DNA of 64,000 nt from Lachnospiraceae bacterium (GTDB taxonomy: Bacteria; Bacillota; Clostridia; Lachnospirales; Lachnospiraceae). The notes under the pieces are model-generated. The model had not been told where the DNA came from. It ran no database searches and saw nothing but the letters and a program-made list of their open reading frames with translations. Positions within the stretch are counted from its first letter, which is position 1. Every line of letters starts with the position of its first letter. Made by a program: the position numbers and the translations under genes. Shown here one piece after another: positions 56,170-63,942 of this stretch. The stretch spans positions 45,979 through 109,978 of the forward strand of contig CAJTFL010000014.1 of the NCBI GenBank assembly GCA_910575565.1. Reading direction: 5' to 3'.

Positions 56170-57558
56170 TTACCTGGCTCCTATTGTCACTTCGTATTCA
56201 ATTGGCGTATACCGGTTCTGTCCATAGCGCTGGATTTCCACCGTTACCACATCGCCGGAAGACAGCTTATCCAGGCAATTCTGGAAATCCTTCATGGTCG
56301 CCAGCTCTGCCATCCCCAGCCGGGTAATAATGTCCCCGCTTTGGATCCCTGCATTGTAAGCCGGCCCGTCTATAGACGCCGTATTTACGTAAACTCCCAG
56401 TGGAAGACCCTCCTGACGCCTGGCTTCCGTGACCTCTATCCCCATAATGCCGAAATAAGGGGCAGCAATCCCATTGGACAAATCCTCCAAAACACCTTTG
56501 TAATCAGACAAGGCGCGGATAACCGTCATATCTCCTCCCTCAGTCTGATAATCATCCGTCACCCAGCCGATTACCTGTCCCCTGGTATTAAACAAAAAGG
56601 TTCCCTGGCTGGCTTCCCCCTTGGCATCGGTATAAAACAGGCGGCTCATCCCGTCTACTACGGATATGTTTTTCGCAATATAAGAAATGCTCCCCATGCT
56701 GAAGGAATGAACCATTCCCGCTGGGCTTCCCGCCGTAAACACCAGATCCCCCTGCTTAACCGCATAAGAATTGCCTAAATCAAGCACCTTAAGCTGCTTT
56801 TTCATGGTTTCATCCAACTGGCCGGAATCAATGCGGATTACGGCCATATGAGAAATCCGGTCAGTCCCTTTTAGCTCCCCCGTAACCTGGCCGCCGCCAG
56901 GCAAAGTGACCGCTAAGGAATCCGCACCTTCCACCGCGCCTATGGGCGTAAGGATTAAGTATTCCTCCGGGGTAGCGGCAATCACTGCCCCCGCATATAG
57001 ACCTGACATTTCCACCGGGTTATTAAACCAGTCCATCTCCGTCTTTACCGAATGAACCGTCACTATCCCCTGATCCGTTTCCCGGAACAGCTCATTCATG
57101 CTGGAATGCATCTTAACCAAATCATCCAGGGAAAAGGGATAACGCCCTACCTCCTCCCGCACAATCTCTTCGATAGGCTCCGTCTCTGTCTCCGTCTCCG
57201 TCGTCTCTTCCTTTGCGGCCGTCTCCGGCTCTGTCCTTTCTGTCGTTTCCGGTTCCACGGAAGTTTCCAGCTCATCCTTGGGGATCGATACGGTAACTGG
57301 CGGAGAGGTTTGCTCCTCTACTTCTATCAGGTATTTCTTTGCTAATGGCTGGGATACCACAAATGTAACAGCTGCCAGGAATCCAAACAAAACCGCTCCC
57401 ATCACCAAAAGCAGAAAACGCTTAAACAGCTCCGCCTTCGTTAACTTAGGCCTTACGATTTTTTCACGGATAAAACGGCGGTTCTCCGTTTTATTTTTCA
57501 GGTCGTCCTCATCCGGCAACTGGAACACCTCCCTTATCAAACCATGTCTATTGTTCAT
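56170..57558 (-). CDS. HtrA-like trypsin-fold protein with PDZ domain, catalytic triad degraded
   Basis: About 462 residues from the ATG at 57558. Cytoplasmic N-terminus (1-50), transmembrane helix about 52-76, an acidic Thr/Glu linker (80-130), trypsin-fold domain about 150-360 and a PDZ domain about 365-455 (YFGIMGIEVTEARRQEGLPLGVYV...GPAYNAGIQSGDIITRLGM). The layout equals DegP/HtrA of Firmicutes. The His position (TNNHVV in active enzymes) reads LTPIGAV, the Asp position reads SHMAVIRID, and the Ser loop GNSGGPL reads EASQGTFLFN. The protein is therefore probably not a protease but a sensor, chaperone or regulator at the surface. Confidence 0.8.
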   Translation of the reverse strand: MNNRHGLIREVFQLPDEDDLKNKTENRRFIREKIVRPKLTKAELFKRFLLLVMGAVLFGFLAAVTFVVSQPLAKKYLIEVEEQTSPPVTVSIPKDELETSVEPETTERTEPETAAKEETTETETETEPIEEIVREEVGRYPFSLDDLVKMHSSMNELFRETDQGIVTVHSVKTEMDWFNNPVEMSGLYAGAVIAATPEEYLILTPIGAVEGADSLAVTLPGGGQVTGELKGTDRISHMAVIRIDSGQLDETMKKQLKVLDLGNSYAVKQGDLVFTAGSPAGMVHSFSMGSISYIAKNISVVDGMSRLFYTDAKGEASQGTFLFNTRGQVIGWVTDDYQTEGGDMTVIRALSDYKGVLEDLSNGIAAPYFGIMGIEVTEARRQEGLPLGVYVNTASIDGPAYNAGIQSGDIITRLGMAELATMKDFQNCLDKLSSGDVVTVEIQRYGQNRYTPIEYEVTIGAR

Positions 57559-57624
57559 TATACGTTTCTTCTTCTTATTATGCAAGAAAAAGATAGCATG
57601 AAACCAGCGTAAAACCAAAAGGTT

Positions 57625-58512
57625 TTATCCCATGGGAGCCTGGTAGAATCTGCCGTAAAAATTTTCCGTTTTCAGCACATTGATAATAATATGGGGATCC
57701 ACCGCCCTCATCAGCGCCGCAACATCCGGCGCTTCGTAGGAAGACACCACCGTATGAAGCAGATACATCTTTTTATGGCTGTATCCGCCTACCGCCTCCA
57801 CACAGGAGATCCCATGGCGGAAATGAGCTACGTATTCCTTGATCACCTCTTCCGCCTGCAAGGTAGTGATCTGCAGCGTTACCCGCTCAAACCGATGATG
57901 GAACGTAGATATGGTCCTGGTGGAAATAAACTGGAACAGGATGGAATATCCTGCGTAAATCCAGCCAAAAATCAGGCCGAAAATGCACAGAATCACCACA
58001 TTTACCCCAAACACATACTCCCAGATGGAGCGCCCCGTTTTGTTGGATACATACAGGGCGATAAAATCCATGCCGCCTGTAGACGCATGGCCCCTTAAGG
58101 CCACAGCTATCCCGATACCGTTTAAAAAGCCGCCGAAAATCACATTCAGCATCACGTCGTCAAACATCGGCTCAAACCGGCATACCGCCAAAAAAAAGCT
58201 GGCCAGGGCAACCTGGAGCATGGAGTAGAAAGTAAACCTGACGCTTATGCTCCTGCTGCACATAATCGCCACCGGGATATTTAAGGCCAGCATCCCTAAA
58301 GAGGTAGAAAAATTGCGGCCAAATAAAGAAGCCACATTGTCAATCAAGATTGCTATCCCCGTAAAACCGCCGGAAAGCAGATGGGACGGGCGGATAAAGG
58401 TCTGGATCACAAAGGCCTGAATCAGCGCGGAAAGGGTCACGGCCAGGATAGTCACAATCCGCCTTGCCATCATATTCTTCCTGTACTTTTCAATTATGGT
58501 TCTGCTTTCCAT
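57625..58512 (-). CDS. YitT-family membrane protein
   Basis: 295 residues. Five to six transmembrane segments in the first 200 residues, with the YitT/DUF161 motif FIRPSHLLSGGFTGIAILI and later GHASTGGMDFIALYVSNKTG. A C-terminal cytosolic DUF2179 domain (about 205-290: RVTLQITTLQAEEVIKEYVAHFRHGISC, HTVVSSYEAPDVAALMRAVDPHIIINV) follows. Function of the family is not settled (transport is suspected). It lies directly upstream of the HtrA-like gene in the same direction. Confidence 0.87.
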   Translation of the reverse strand: MESRTIIEKYRKNMMARRIVTILAVTLSALIQAFVIQTFIRPSHLLSGGFTGIAILIDNVASLFGRNFSTSLGMLALNIPVAIMCSRSISVRFTFYSMLQVALASFFLAVCRFEPMFDDVMLNVIFGGFLNGIGIAVALRGHASTGGMDFIALYVSNKTGRSIWEYVFGVNVVILCIFGLIFGWIYAGYSILFQFISTRTISTFHHRFERVTLQITTLQAEEVIKEYVAHFRHGISCVEAVGGYSHKKMYLLHTVVSSYEAPDVAALMRAVDPHIIINVLKTENFYGRFYQAPMG

Positions 58513-58587
58513 CTGTTTTTCCTATTCTCCTTCCATGTGTTTAGATACTAAACGCTGATCACCGCTATTTCCTTTGGCCAAATGCCT

Positions 58588-58650
58588 CTGCAGGCATTTG
58601 CCAAATGCTCATGCAAGCACGGCACTTGGCTCATTGCCTGCGGAAATAAA
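58588..58650. repeat. Hairpin repeat, family D copy 2 (inverted)
   Basis: Reverse complement of the element at 54144-54206: the GCACGGCACTTGGC core and GGAAATAAA end are retained. Lies in the gene-free stretch 58513-58699. Confidence 0.6.
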
Positions 58651-58699
58651 CAGATATCTTATTCTACCAATTTTCGCTTGGAAAATCAATGTACATTCC

Positions 58700-59350
58700 T
58701 TACATTGACTCCCTGATCAGCACTTTCTTCCCGCAGAAGGCAAAGCCATACTTGCGGATCCTTCCCTCCGGGATGCCTTTAGCCGCCAATGCCACCCCGT
58801 ACTGCTTTTCCTCGATCTGCCTTAGCGCCGCCTCTGCCGTGAAGCCGAAGCTGTCACCGTACCTTTCCGAAGTGGCGGTTACGACCTCAAGTTTATTCAG
58901 ATCGGAAAAAATCGACTCCTTGCTTACCCTGGTGATGCCCGTCATTACCGAACGCTCTAAATAAGGATTGGTCTTAAAGGCGGCATTGAACATATTCCGG
59001 ATGAAGGAAACGATCTCACCCCAGTACCCATTCATATATGCCTCCTGCATAGGTGTGTCGTATTCGTCCAGCAGGATGATCACTTTCTTATGGTAATAAT
59101 TAAATAAATAACGGGACAGCTGATGAATTGCCCCAAAAGCTATAACTTCCGGCATATCCGGGGAAATCCGCTTTATATAATTTTTTTCTTCCTCTGAAAG
59201 AAAATCTCCTTCCAGCAAAAAACGATTGTCATGGTATAAATTGGTAATAATCTGGTTGATTTGCCAAACGGCTGCCTTATATGTGCTTTCCTTCACATTG
59301 GCAAAGGACAGGCTGATTACCAGGGTTATAAAATATAAAAGACTTCTTAA
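58700..59350 (-). pseudogene. Internally deleted AAA-ATPase-like (PF09820-type) gene
   Basis: Open frame from 59350 (after a stop) to 58700, with no proper start; a GTG occurs at 59296. The middle part matches AAA-ATPase-like proteins of gut Clostridia: FANVKESTYKAAVWQI, KKVIILLDEYDTPMQEAY (Walker B), MTGITRVSKESIFSDLNKL. The N-terminal P-loop region is missing. After SFGFT the sequence jumps straight to AALRQIEEKQYG and GIPEGRIRKYGFAFCGKKV, which is the normal C-terminal end of these proteins. Roughly 200-300 residues, with the nuclease-like domain, are therefore deleted in frame. Non-functional remnant. Confidence 0.7.
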
Positions 59351-59418
59351 TCAAAATAAATACAAAAGAGCCACAGCATAGCATTTATGCGGCACTGGCG
59401 GAAAGGAGGGAATTGATT

Positions 59419-59496
59419 ATGAGTCACGATTTAACAGCGTTATACGAGATGTTGAGCCATGATGATGAAATGACAAATAGACGTAAAGCCAAGTGA
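59419..59496 (+). pseudogene. N-terminal stub of a serine site-specific recombinase (25 codons)
   Basis: ATG preceded by AAAGGAGGG; reads MSHDLTALYEMLSHDDEM, then five more residues to a TGA. The part DLTALYExLSHDDE is the typical beginning of large serine recombinases of Lachnospiraceae conjugative elements, in which YxRxS carries the catalytic Ser; here Arg is Met. A terminator follows eight bases after the stop. Either a scar of an excised or deleted element, or a small expressed peptide using the old start region. Confidence 0.5.
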
Positions 59497-59503
59497 TTTT
59501 TTT

Positions 59504-59529
59504 CGGCATCCATAGGGGATGCCGTTTTT
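59504..59529 (+). terminator. Rho-independent terminator after recombinase stub
   Basis: CGGCATCC/GGATGCCG stem (59504-59511, 59517-59524) followed by TTTTTG on the plus strand. Confidence 0.8.
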
Positions 59530-59532
59530 GCT

Positions 59533-60003
59533 TTATTGAATAGCCCCAACAAATTTGTAGTAGATGGTAATGCGCTTTTCCTTACCCTTGCGGCAGCGTC
59601 CCATTCCCGGCGTTTCGTAAATTGTAATCCGGTCAATCAGTTCGTGAAGCTGTTCTACTTCTGCGACACTAAGACCTGAATCCTCTGCAATCTCCTCAAT
59701 TGTCAGTTTTCCCCTTTTCAGCATCCTGAGTGCTGTTTCTTTTTTCGTTTCGCTAATACCCTGACTCTTTCCCTGATTTAAAATGGTTCTTGCACTTGTT
59801 TCAATCAATGCGCCTCTCATCATATCACCTACGCCTTTCTGCACATTCTCATACTTCTGTGCGATTTCCTTAATCACATCACTCGATAAATCAATAATCG
59901 TGCGTTTGTCAAACGCCCCGATCACTCCCTGCTGTTCCAGCACGTCCAGCCTTTCTAAAATTTCCTGGTACTCTGCCTTTAACTCCGTTCTTATCTCTGT
60001 TCT
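59533..60003 (-). pseudogene. C-terminal remnant of an Rpn-like nuclease/transposase gene
   Basis: Open frame after a TAG at 60004-60006; no credible start. It reads TELKAEYQEILERLDVLEQQGVIG, then IKEIAQKYENVQKGVGDMMRG and KKETALRMLKRGKLTIEEIAEDSGLSVAEVEQL. The last is the helical end common to Rpn/PD-(D/E)XK putative transposases of gut Clostridia, a family usually about 300 residues long. The catalytic N-terminal half is absent. A C-terminal extension of 35 residues after VEQLHELIDR has no family character and may be read-through into unrelated sequence. Confidence 0.5.
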
Positions 60004-60045
60004 CTATACTCTTATCTCTAATCTCTGGTGAACAGGATTTTTTAT

Positions 60046-60085
60046 ATGATACCAGGATCAAAAAACCTTTTGACCCCAACATCAT
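60046..60085. repeat. 40-bp palindromic repeat, family C copy 2 (inverted)
   Basis: Reverse complement of 50126-50165 with a few changes (CTTTTGACCCC core kept). Lies in the intergenic stretch 60004-60217, where nothing else is recognised. Confidence 0.6.
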
Positions 60086-60217
60086 CATATACAACCACCA
60101 AAGAAAAATCAAATTAAACCCAAGCGTCTCGCTTTTCTGCTCTAAAATTTACTGTTCAAAAATACCTTCCAATCTGTACTGCAATCCCTGCTGGCCTCAA
60201 CATTATAAATACAATTA

Positions 60218-60251
60218 ATATTAATATAAATTGCATAAAATTGATTAAATA
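60218..60251 (+). promoter_or_regulatory. LysR-linked promoter motif, copy A
   Basis: Pattern ATATTAATATAAA-N4-ATAAA-N-TTGATTA, identical in spacing to 62142-62175. TTGATT (60241-60246) may serve as -35 with TATTGT (60264-60269) 17 bases on. It precedes the DUF2798 gene by about 60 bases. Confidence 0.55.
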
Positions 60252-60308
60252 ATCAAAATATGATATTGTTAAGAAATAGTACATATACAAAAAAGAGGAG
60301 ATAAAACC

Positions 60309-60776
60309 ATGTTTAAAAATCATTTTGGGGAAACGGTGATTGTTGTATTGGCAATCCTGATGGGACTGATCATGTCCATTGCATCCATTATGGTAAACCG
60401 TATGGCATTCAATTTTTCAAACGTATTTAAAATTTGGGCAATGATCACACTGGTTATCCTATTGGCAAGCATATTTATTCCGTATAAAGAATGGTCATCA
60501 AAAATAACCAGGGCGATTGTACACAGCCAAAGGGGCGCTCTTTATCAATTAATCGATAATATCCTTCCTTCCCTAATTTTAAATACCTGCAATACGGTAA
60601 TTGTCTCTGCTGCCAATATTTTTTTCAATGAAACAATCCCAGCCCAGATGCAATTTGAAAAATGGGTAGAGGGAATTATACATGACTGGCCAATTATGTT
60701 TGTTGTGTCCTATTTTGCAGCATTTATCGCTGAGGCGGCAGGCATATGGGTTGCAAAACGAAATGTAAACCAATAA
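60309..60776 (+). CDS. DUF2798-type membrane protein
   Basis: 155 residues. Four hydrophobic segments (about 8-28, 38-58, 85-105 and 125-150), with paired-repeat logic (LAILMGLIMSIASIMVN, LPSLILNTCNTVIVSAANIFF) as in DUF2798 proteins, each repeat resembling a two-helix unit. Role unknown. GAGGAG before the ATG. Followed 16 bases later by the broken flavin oxidoreductase gene, so they formed an operon. It is the first plus-strand gene in the window. Confidence 0.72.
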   Translation: MFKNHFGETVIVVLAILMGLIMSIASIMVNRMAFNFSNVFKIWAMITLVILLASIFIPYKEWSSKITRAIVHSQRGALYQLIDNILPSLILNTCNTVIVSAANIFFNETIPAQMQFEKWVEGIIHDWPIMFVVSYFAAFIAEAAGIWVAKRNVNQ

Positions 60777-60792
60777 GAAGGAGGTTCATTTT

Positions 60793-61175
60793 ATGGAAAG
60801 AAACTACTTAAACCTATGCCGTCCAATTACCATCGGCGGCATAACATTCAGAAACCGGATGTTTTCGGCTCCAATGGGCGGAACGGATATTACCAATGAC
60901 GGATGTATCGGGCCGAAATCCACAGCATTTTATGTATTGCGTGCAAAGGGCTGGAAGTGACGGCCAATGGCGTTCTTTGCGCCCATGAAAATGGAGAAAA
61001 GCTGTTTATTCCAGGTTCTTCCATCATCTGTGCCCTTGGGCAGCGTTCCAGGACGGAAACGGCAGAAGAACTTAGTGACGCCGCTCCCTACACGGCAGTA
61101 ATCGGAGACGCCGCAAAGGTTTCTACGATTACTAATGCAGTTTACCAGGGATACCATGCCGCACTGGATATTTAG
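60793..61175 (+). pseudogene. Internally deleted NADH:flavin oxidoreductase (Old Yellow Enzyme family)
   Basis: Intact start with AAGGAGG: first 55 codons read PITIGGITFRNRMFSAPMGGTDITNDG and FYVLRAKG, the N-terminus of OYE/2,4-dienoyl-CoA reductase-like enzymes, ending in TGA at 60958. From about 60945 the next frame reads VTANGVLCAHENGEKLFIPG, IICALGQRSRTETAEEL and AVIGDAAKVSTITNAVYQGYHAA, the C-terminal FAD/NAD-binding end of the same family (full length about 640-680 residues). About 550 residues are therefore missing at the junction and the frame is shifted. Its stop region overlaps the lysR stop convergently. Confidence 0.8.
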
Positions 61176-62125
61176 CCGCTGCCTGCCGGCTGGACATTTA
61201 ACAGAAAATATTGGATAAACCGCTTCACCGCAAAAGACGTATAATTCCGGTTTGGCAAAAGGATGTAAAATAACCGTTTTGCCAAATCGGAGTTTATTTT
61301 ATAAAACAGCAGGGGAACCTCCGTATTCCGGATCATCCGGTCGCTGATAAACGTAGCTGCAAAATCATTGGCAGCCAGATGATACGCCGTGGCCAGCTGG
61401 GACAGCTGCAATTTGACCATTGGCTCGAAACCGGCCTCCTGGAAAAATCCTAATGCCCGGTCATAAAGATTATTCCCTGGCGTCAGCAAAATGTATTCCA
61501 ACTCACGGAATTTTTCAAAGGGAACATCCGGGCATGACTGTTTTAGATGCTTTTTATGAACAACGTCCCAAGGAGTTAAGGCGGCATGGAATACTTTCTG
61601 GTTTATGGGATGACTTTTTGGGACAGCCAGCAAAATATGATCGTAAAAAATTTCGTAGCGCTCAAAATCTTTCATAAATACAGGATTGCAGCTAAAGGTC
61701 AGATCAATTTTTCTCTCTGACAGCATATCCGACAGCACATCCGAGCTTTCTTCTATGATCTCAAACCGAATGCCAGGATACTCCTTGGAAAATCCTGATA
61801 ATATTTGGGGAAGGATGTAGGCATTTAAATAATGGGAACCACCTAAACGGATGGTTCCTGTATTTAACTGCTGGATATCATTGATCTGCTGATCCAAATC
61901 GTATTCCAGATCCTGCATCTTTTTAATGGCCTGGATATAGATCTCTCCTGCCTGGGTAAGTTTCAGCGGGCGTTTGCTCCGATCAAAAAGGGGCATTCCC
62001 ATAGTTGCTTCGATTTTCTGGATAGCAATGCTTAATGCCGGTTGGGTAAGATATAAATTTTCCGCCGCTTTTGAAAAACTGCCGTCTAAATATAGCTGGT
62101 AAATATACTTAAAATCTTGCTGCAT
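61172..62125 (-). CDS. LysR-family transcription regulator
   Basis: 317 residues from the ATG at 62125, chosen for the GAGG site and because the helix-turn-helix starts at once: FKYIYQLYLDGSFSKAAENLYLTQPALSIAIQKIEATMGMPLFDR (about 4-48). The C-terminal effector domain (about 90-300) has the periplasmic-binding-like fold (TIRLGGSHYLNAYILPQIL, DLTFSCNPVF). It reads away from the UxaA-like genes. A motif shared with the DUF2798 promoter lies 17-50 bases upstream of its start, so it probably controls both sides. Inducer unknown, likely a sugar acid or related hydroxy acid. Confidence 0.9.
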   Translation of the reverse strand: MQQDFKYIYQLYLDGSFSKAAENLYLTQPALSIAIQKIEATMGMPLFDRSKRPLKLTQAGEIYIQAIKKMQDLEYDLDQQINDIQQLNTGTIRLGGSHYLNAYILPQILSGFSKEYPGIRFEIIEESSDVLSDMLSERKIDLTFSCNPVFMKDFERYEIFYDHILLAVPKSHPINQKVFHAALTPWDVVHKKHLKQSCPDVPFEKFRELEYILLTPGNNLYDRALGFFQEAGFEPMVKLQLSQLATAYHLAANDFAATFISDRMIRNTEVPLLFYKINSDLAKRLFYILLPNRNYTSFAVKRFIQYFLLNVQPAGSG

Positions 62126-62141
62126 ATTATAAACCTCATTT

Positions 62142-62175
62142 ATATTAATATAAAACCTATAAATTTGATTATATA
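62142..62175. promoter_or_regulatory. LysR-linked promoter motif, copy B
   Basis: ATATTAATATAAA-N4-ATAAA-N-TTGATTA in the lysR-uxaA intergenic region. For the plus strand, TTGATT (62165-62170) and TAAAGT (62188-62193) are 17 bases apart. Also just upstream of lysR, as usual for auto-regulated LysR genes. Confidence 0.55.
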
Positions 62176-62264
62176 CTAATTTTATGCTAAAGTAAAGACA
62201 GAAAGAAAACAAATTTTATTTAGAGTGTGCTTGAAAAATGCTCTAGGAGAAAGGAGTGTGTCTG

Positions 62265-62564
62265 ATGGAAATTAATGCATTGCTTATGGATCCGAAAGAC
62301 AACGTTGTTACCTGTGTCGCCCAAGTCGCTGCAGGAAGCCAGGTGGTTTACCGGCGGGGGGACGAACTGTGCACCATCACCGCAGAAGAAGCCATTCCCT
62401 TTTGCCACAAAATTGCTTTAACCGATTTGGAAGAAGGCAGCCAAGTGATCAAATACGGAGAATTGATCGGAAAAACTTCACGGCCTGTAGCAAAAGGAAC
62501 CTGGGTTTCCCATAACAATATCTACAGCATTCCCCGTGATTATGAACAGGAATTCATTAAATAA
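62265..62564 (+). CDS. UxaA-family dehydratase, small (SAF-domain) subunit
   Basis: 99 residues from the ATG at 62265 (AAGGAG upstream). SAF-domain type: NALLMDPKDNVVTCVAQVAAGSQVVYRRGDELCTIT, CHKIALTDLEEGSQVIKYGELIGKT, GTWVSHNN. It corresponds to the N-terminal domain of altronate/galactarate dehydratases when these are split into two genes. It pairs with the next gene, whose start is 16 bases after its stop. Confidence 0.88.
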   Translation: MEINALLMDPKDNVVTCVAQVAAGSQVVYRRGDELCTITAEEAIPFCHKIALTDLEEGSQVIKYGELIGKTSRPVAKGTWVSHNNIYSIPRDYEQEFIK

Positions 62565-62580
62565 GCAAGGAGGAGAGAGT

Positions 62581-63741
62581 ATGCAATTTTGGGGTTATAA
62601 GAGAAAGGAAGGGCGGGCAGGGATCCGCAACCATGTCCTGGTGCTTCCAACCTGCGCCTGCGGAAGTGAAAGTGCAAGAATCGTAGCCAGCCAGGTACGG
62701 GGAGCCGTAAATATCGTATTTAACACGGGATGTTCAGATGTAGCCGCCAATACGGCAATGTCGCAGAAAATATTAACCGGGTTTGCCTGCAATCCTAACG
62801 TATACGGTGTCGTCATCATCGGCCTGGGATGCGAAACCGTTCCTCATCATATGCTGCGGGAAAAAATCCAATCCATGACCAGCAAGCCGGTAGTTTCCTT
62901 TGGGATCCAGGAAGAAGGGGGAACATTAAAAACGATTGAAAAAGCAGTGCGGGCAGCCCGGGAAATGGCGGCAGAAGCAGCAATGCAGCAAAAAGAGCTT
63001 TGCGACATTTCCCAATTGCTTCTCGGCATCGAATGCGGCGGTTCGGACGCAACCTCCGGGATCGCCAGCAATCCGGCCGTAGGAGAACTTAGCGACAGGC
63101 TGATCGATTTAGGCGCATCCACAATCATGAGCGAATCCATCGAGTGGATCGGCGGCGAGCATATTGTTGCCAAGCGGGCGGCAGCGCCAAAAATCCACAA
63201 TCAAATTATCCAAATCTGCAAAGACTATGAAGAGCATTTAAAAGCGGCCGGACAGGACTGCCGGGCAGGCCAGCCTACTCCCGGCAACAAGGCAGGGGGA
63301 TTATCCACACTGGACGAGAAAAGCCTTGGGTGTATCCGAAAGGGCGGAACGCGTCCCATCGTCCAGGTGTTAGCCCAAGCGGAATGCCCCACAGAACATG
63401 GCGCTATCGTCATGGATACCGCCGGTTACGATATTTCTTCTGTAACTTCCATGGTGGCAGGCGGATGCAATGCAATTATCTTTACCACGGGCAGGGGAAC
63501 TCCCACGGGCAATGCCATTGTCCCGGTACTTAAAGTAACCGCCAATGCTTTGACTTACCAGAAAATGGAAGATAACATAGATGTGGATCTAAGCGCAATC
63601 ATCAAAGGTACAAAAACCTTCCAGGAATGCGGCAAAGAACTGCTCCATGTAATCCAGGATATCTGCAATGGCAAAATGACCAAGGCGGAAGCCTATGGAT
63701 TTTCGGACATTGCCGTAGATCATGTATGCCGATACGTATAA
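62581..63741 (+). CDS. UxaA-family dehydratase, large subunit
   Basis: 386 residues from the ATG at 62581 (GGAGGAG upstream). Altronate/galactarate dehydratase C-terminal domain: FWGYKRKEGRAGIRNHVLVLPTCACGSE, GIECGGSDATSGIASNPAVG, MDTAGYDISSVTSMVAGGCNAIIFTTGRGTPTGNAIVPV. Metal-dependent removal of water from a sugar acid or similar hydroxy acid is expected; the substrate cannot be fixed from sequence. Forms the enzyme with the small subunit upstream and is likely induced through the LysR regulator. Confidence 0.9.
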   Translation: MQFWGYKRKEGRAGIRNHVLVLPTCACGSESARIVASQVRGAVNIVFNTGCSDVAANTAMSQKILTGFACNPNVYGVVIIGLGCETVPHHMLREKIQSMTSKPVVSFGIQEEGGTLKTIEKAVRAAREMAAEAAMQQKELCDISQLLLGIECGGSDATSGIASNPAVGELSDRLIDLGASTIMSESIEWIGGEHIVAKRAAAPKIHNQIIQICKDYEEHLKAAGQDCRAGQPTPGNKAGGLSTLDEKSLGCIRKGGTRPIVQVLAQAECPTEHGAIVMDTAGYDISSVTSMVAGGCNAIIFTTGRGTPTGNAIVPVLKVTANALTYQKMEDNIDVDLSAIIKGTKTFQECGKELLHVIQDICNGKMTKAEAYGFSDIAVDHVCRYV

Positions 63742-63855
63742 CGCACTGCAAATCCCTCTTTTATCCGCAAAAGAAAATTTGAACCGAAGTTACGGGTGAA
63801 AATACTTCACTCATGCCTGTCTGCGCAGTAAAAGGCGCACAGAATGGAGGAAAAA

Positions 63856-63942
63856 ATGTCAAGTTTAACAATCTGCTTAATTATCTGCCTCGTTACTATT
63901 CACAGTCGGTTTGATGGAACGACAAATAAAGCGGAGCTGTAA
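63856..63942 (+). pseudogene. N-terminal stub of a transporter-like gene (28 codons)
   Basis: GGAGG followed by ATG; reads MSSLTICLIICLVTIHSRF and stops nine codons later. The hydrophobic start resembles the first helix of SLC13/anion permeases often found beside sugar-acid dehydratase genes. Frame continuity is lost afterwards. The remaining bases to 64000 show nothing recognisable. Confidence 0.3.
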
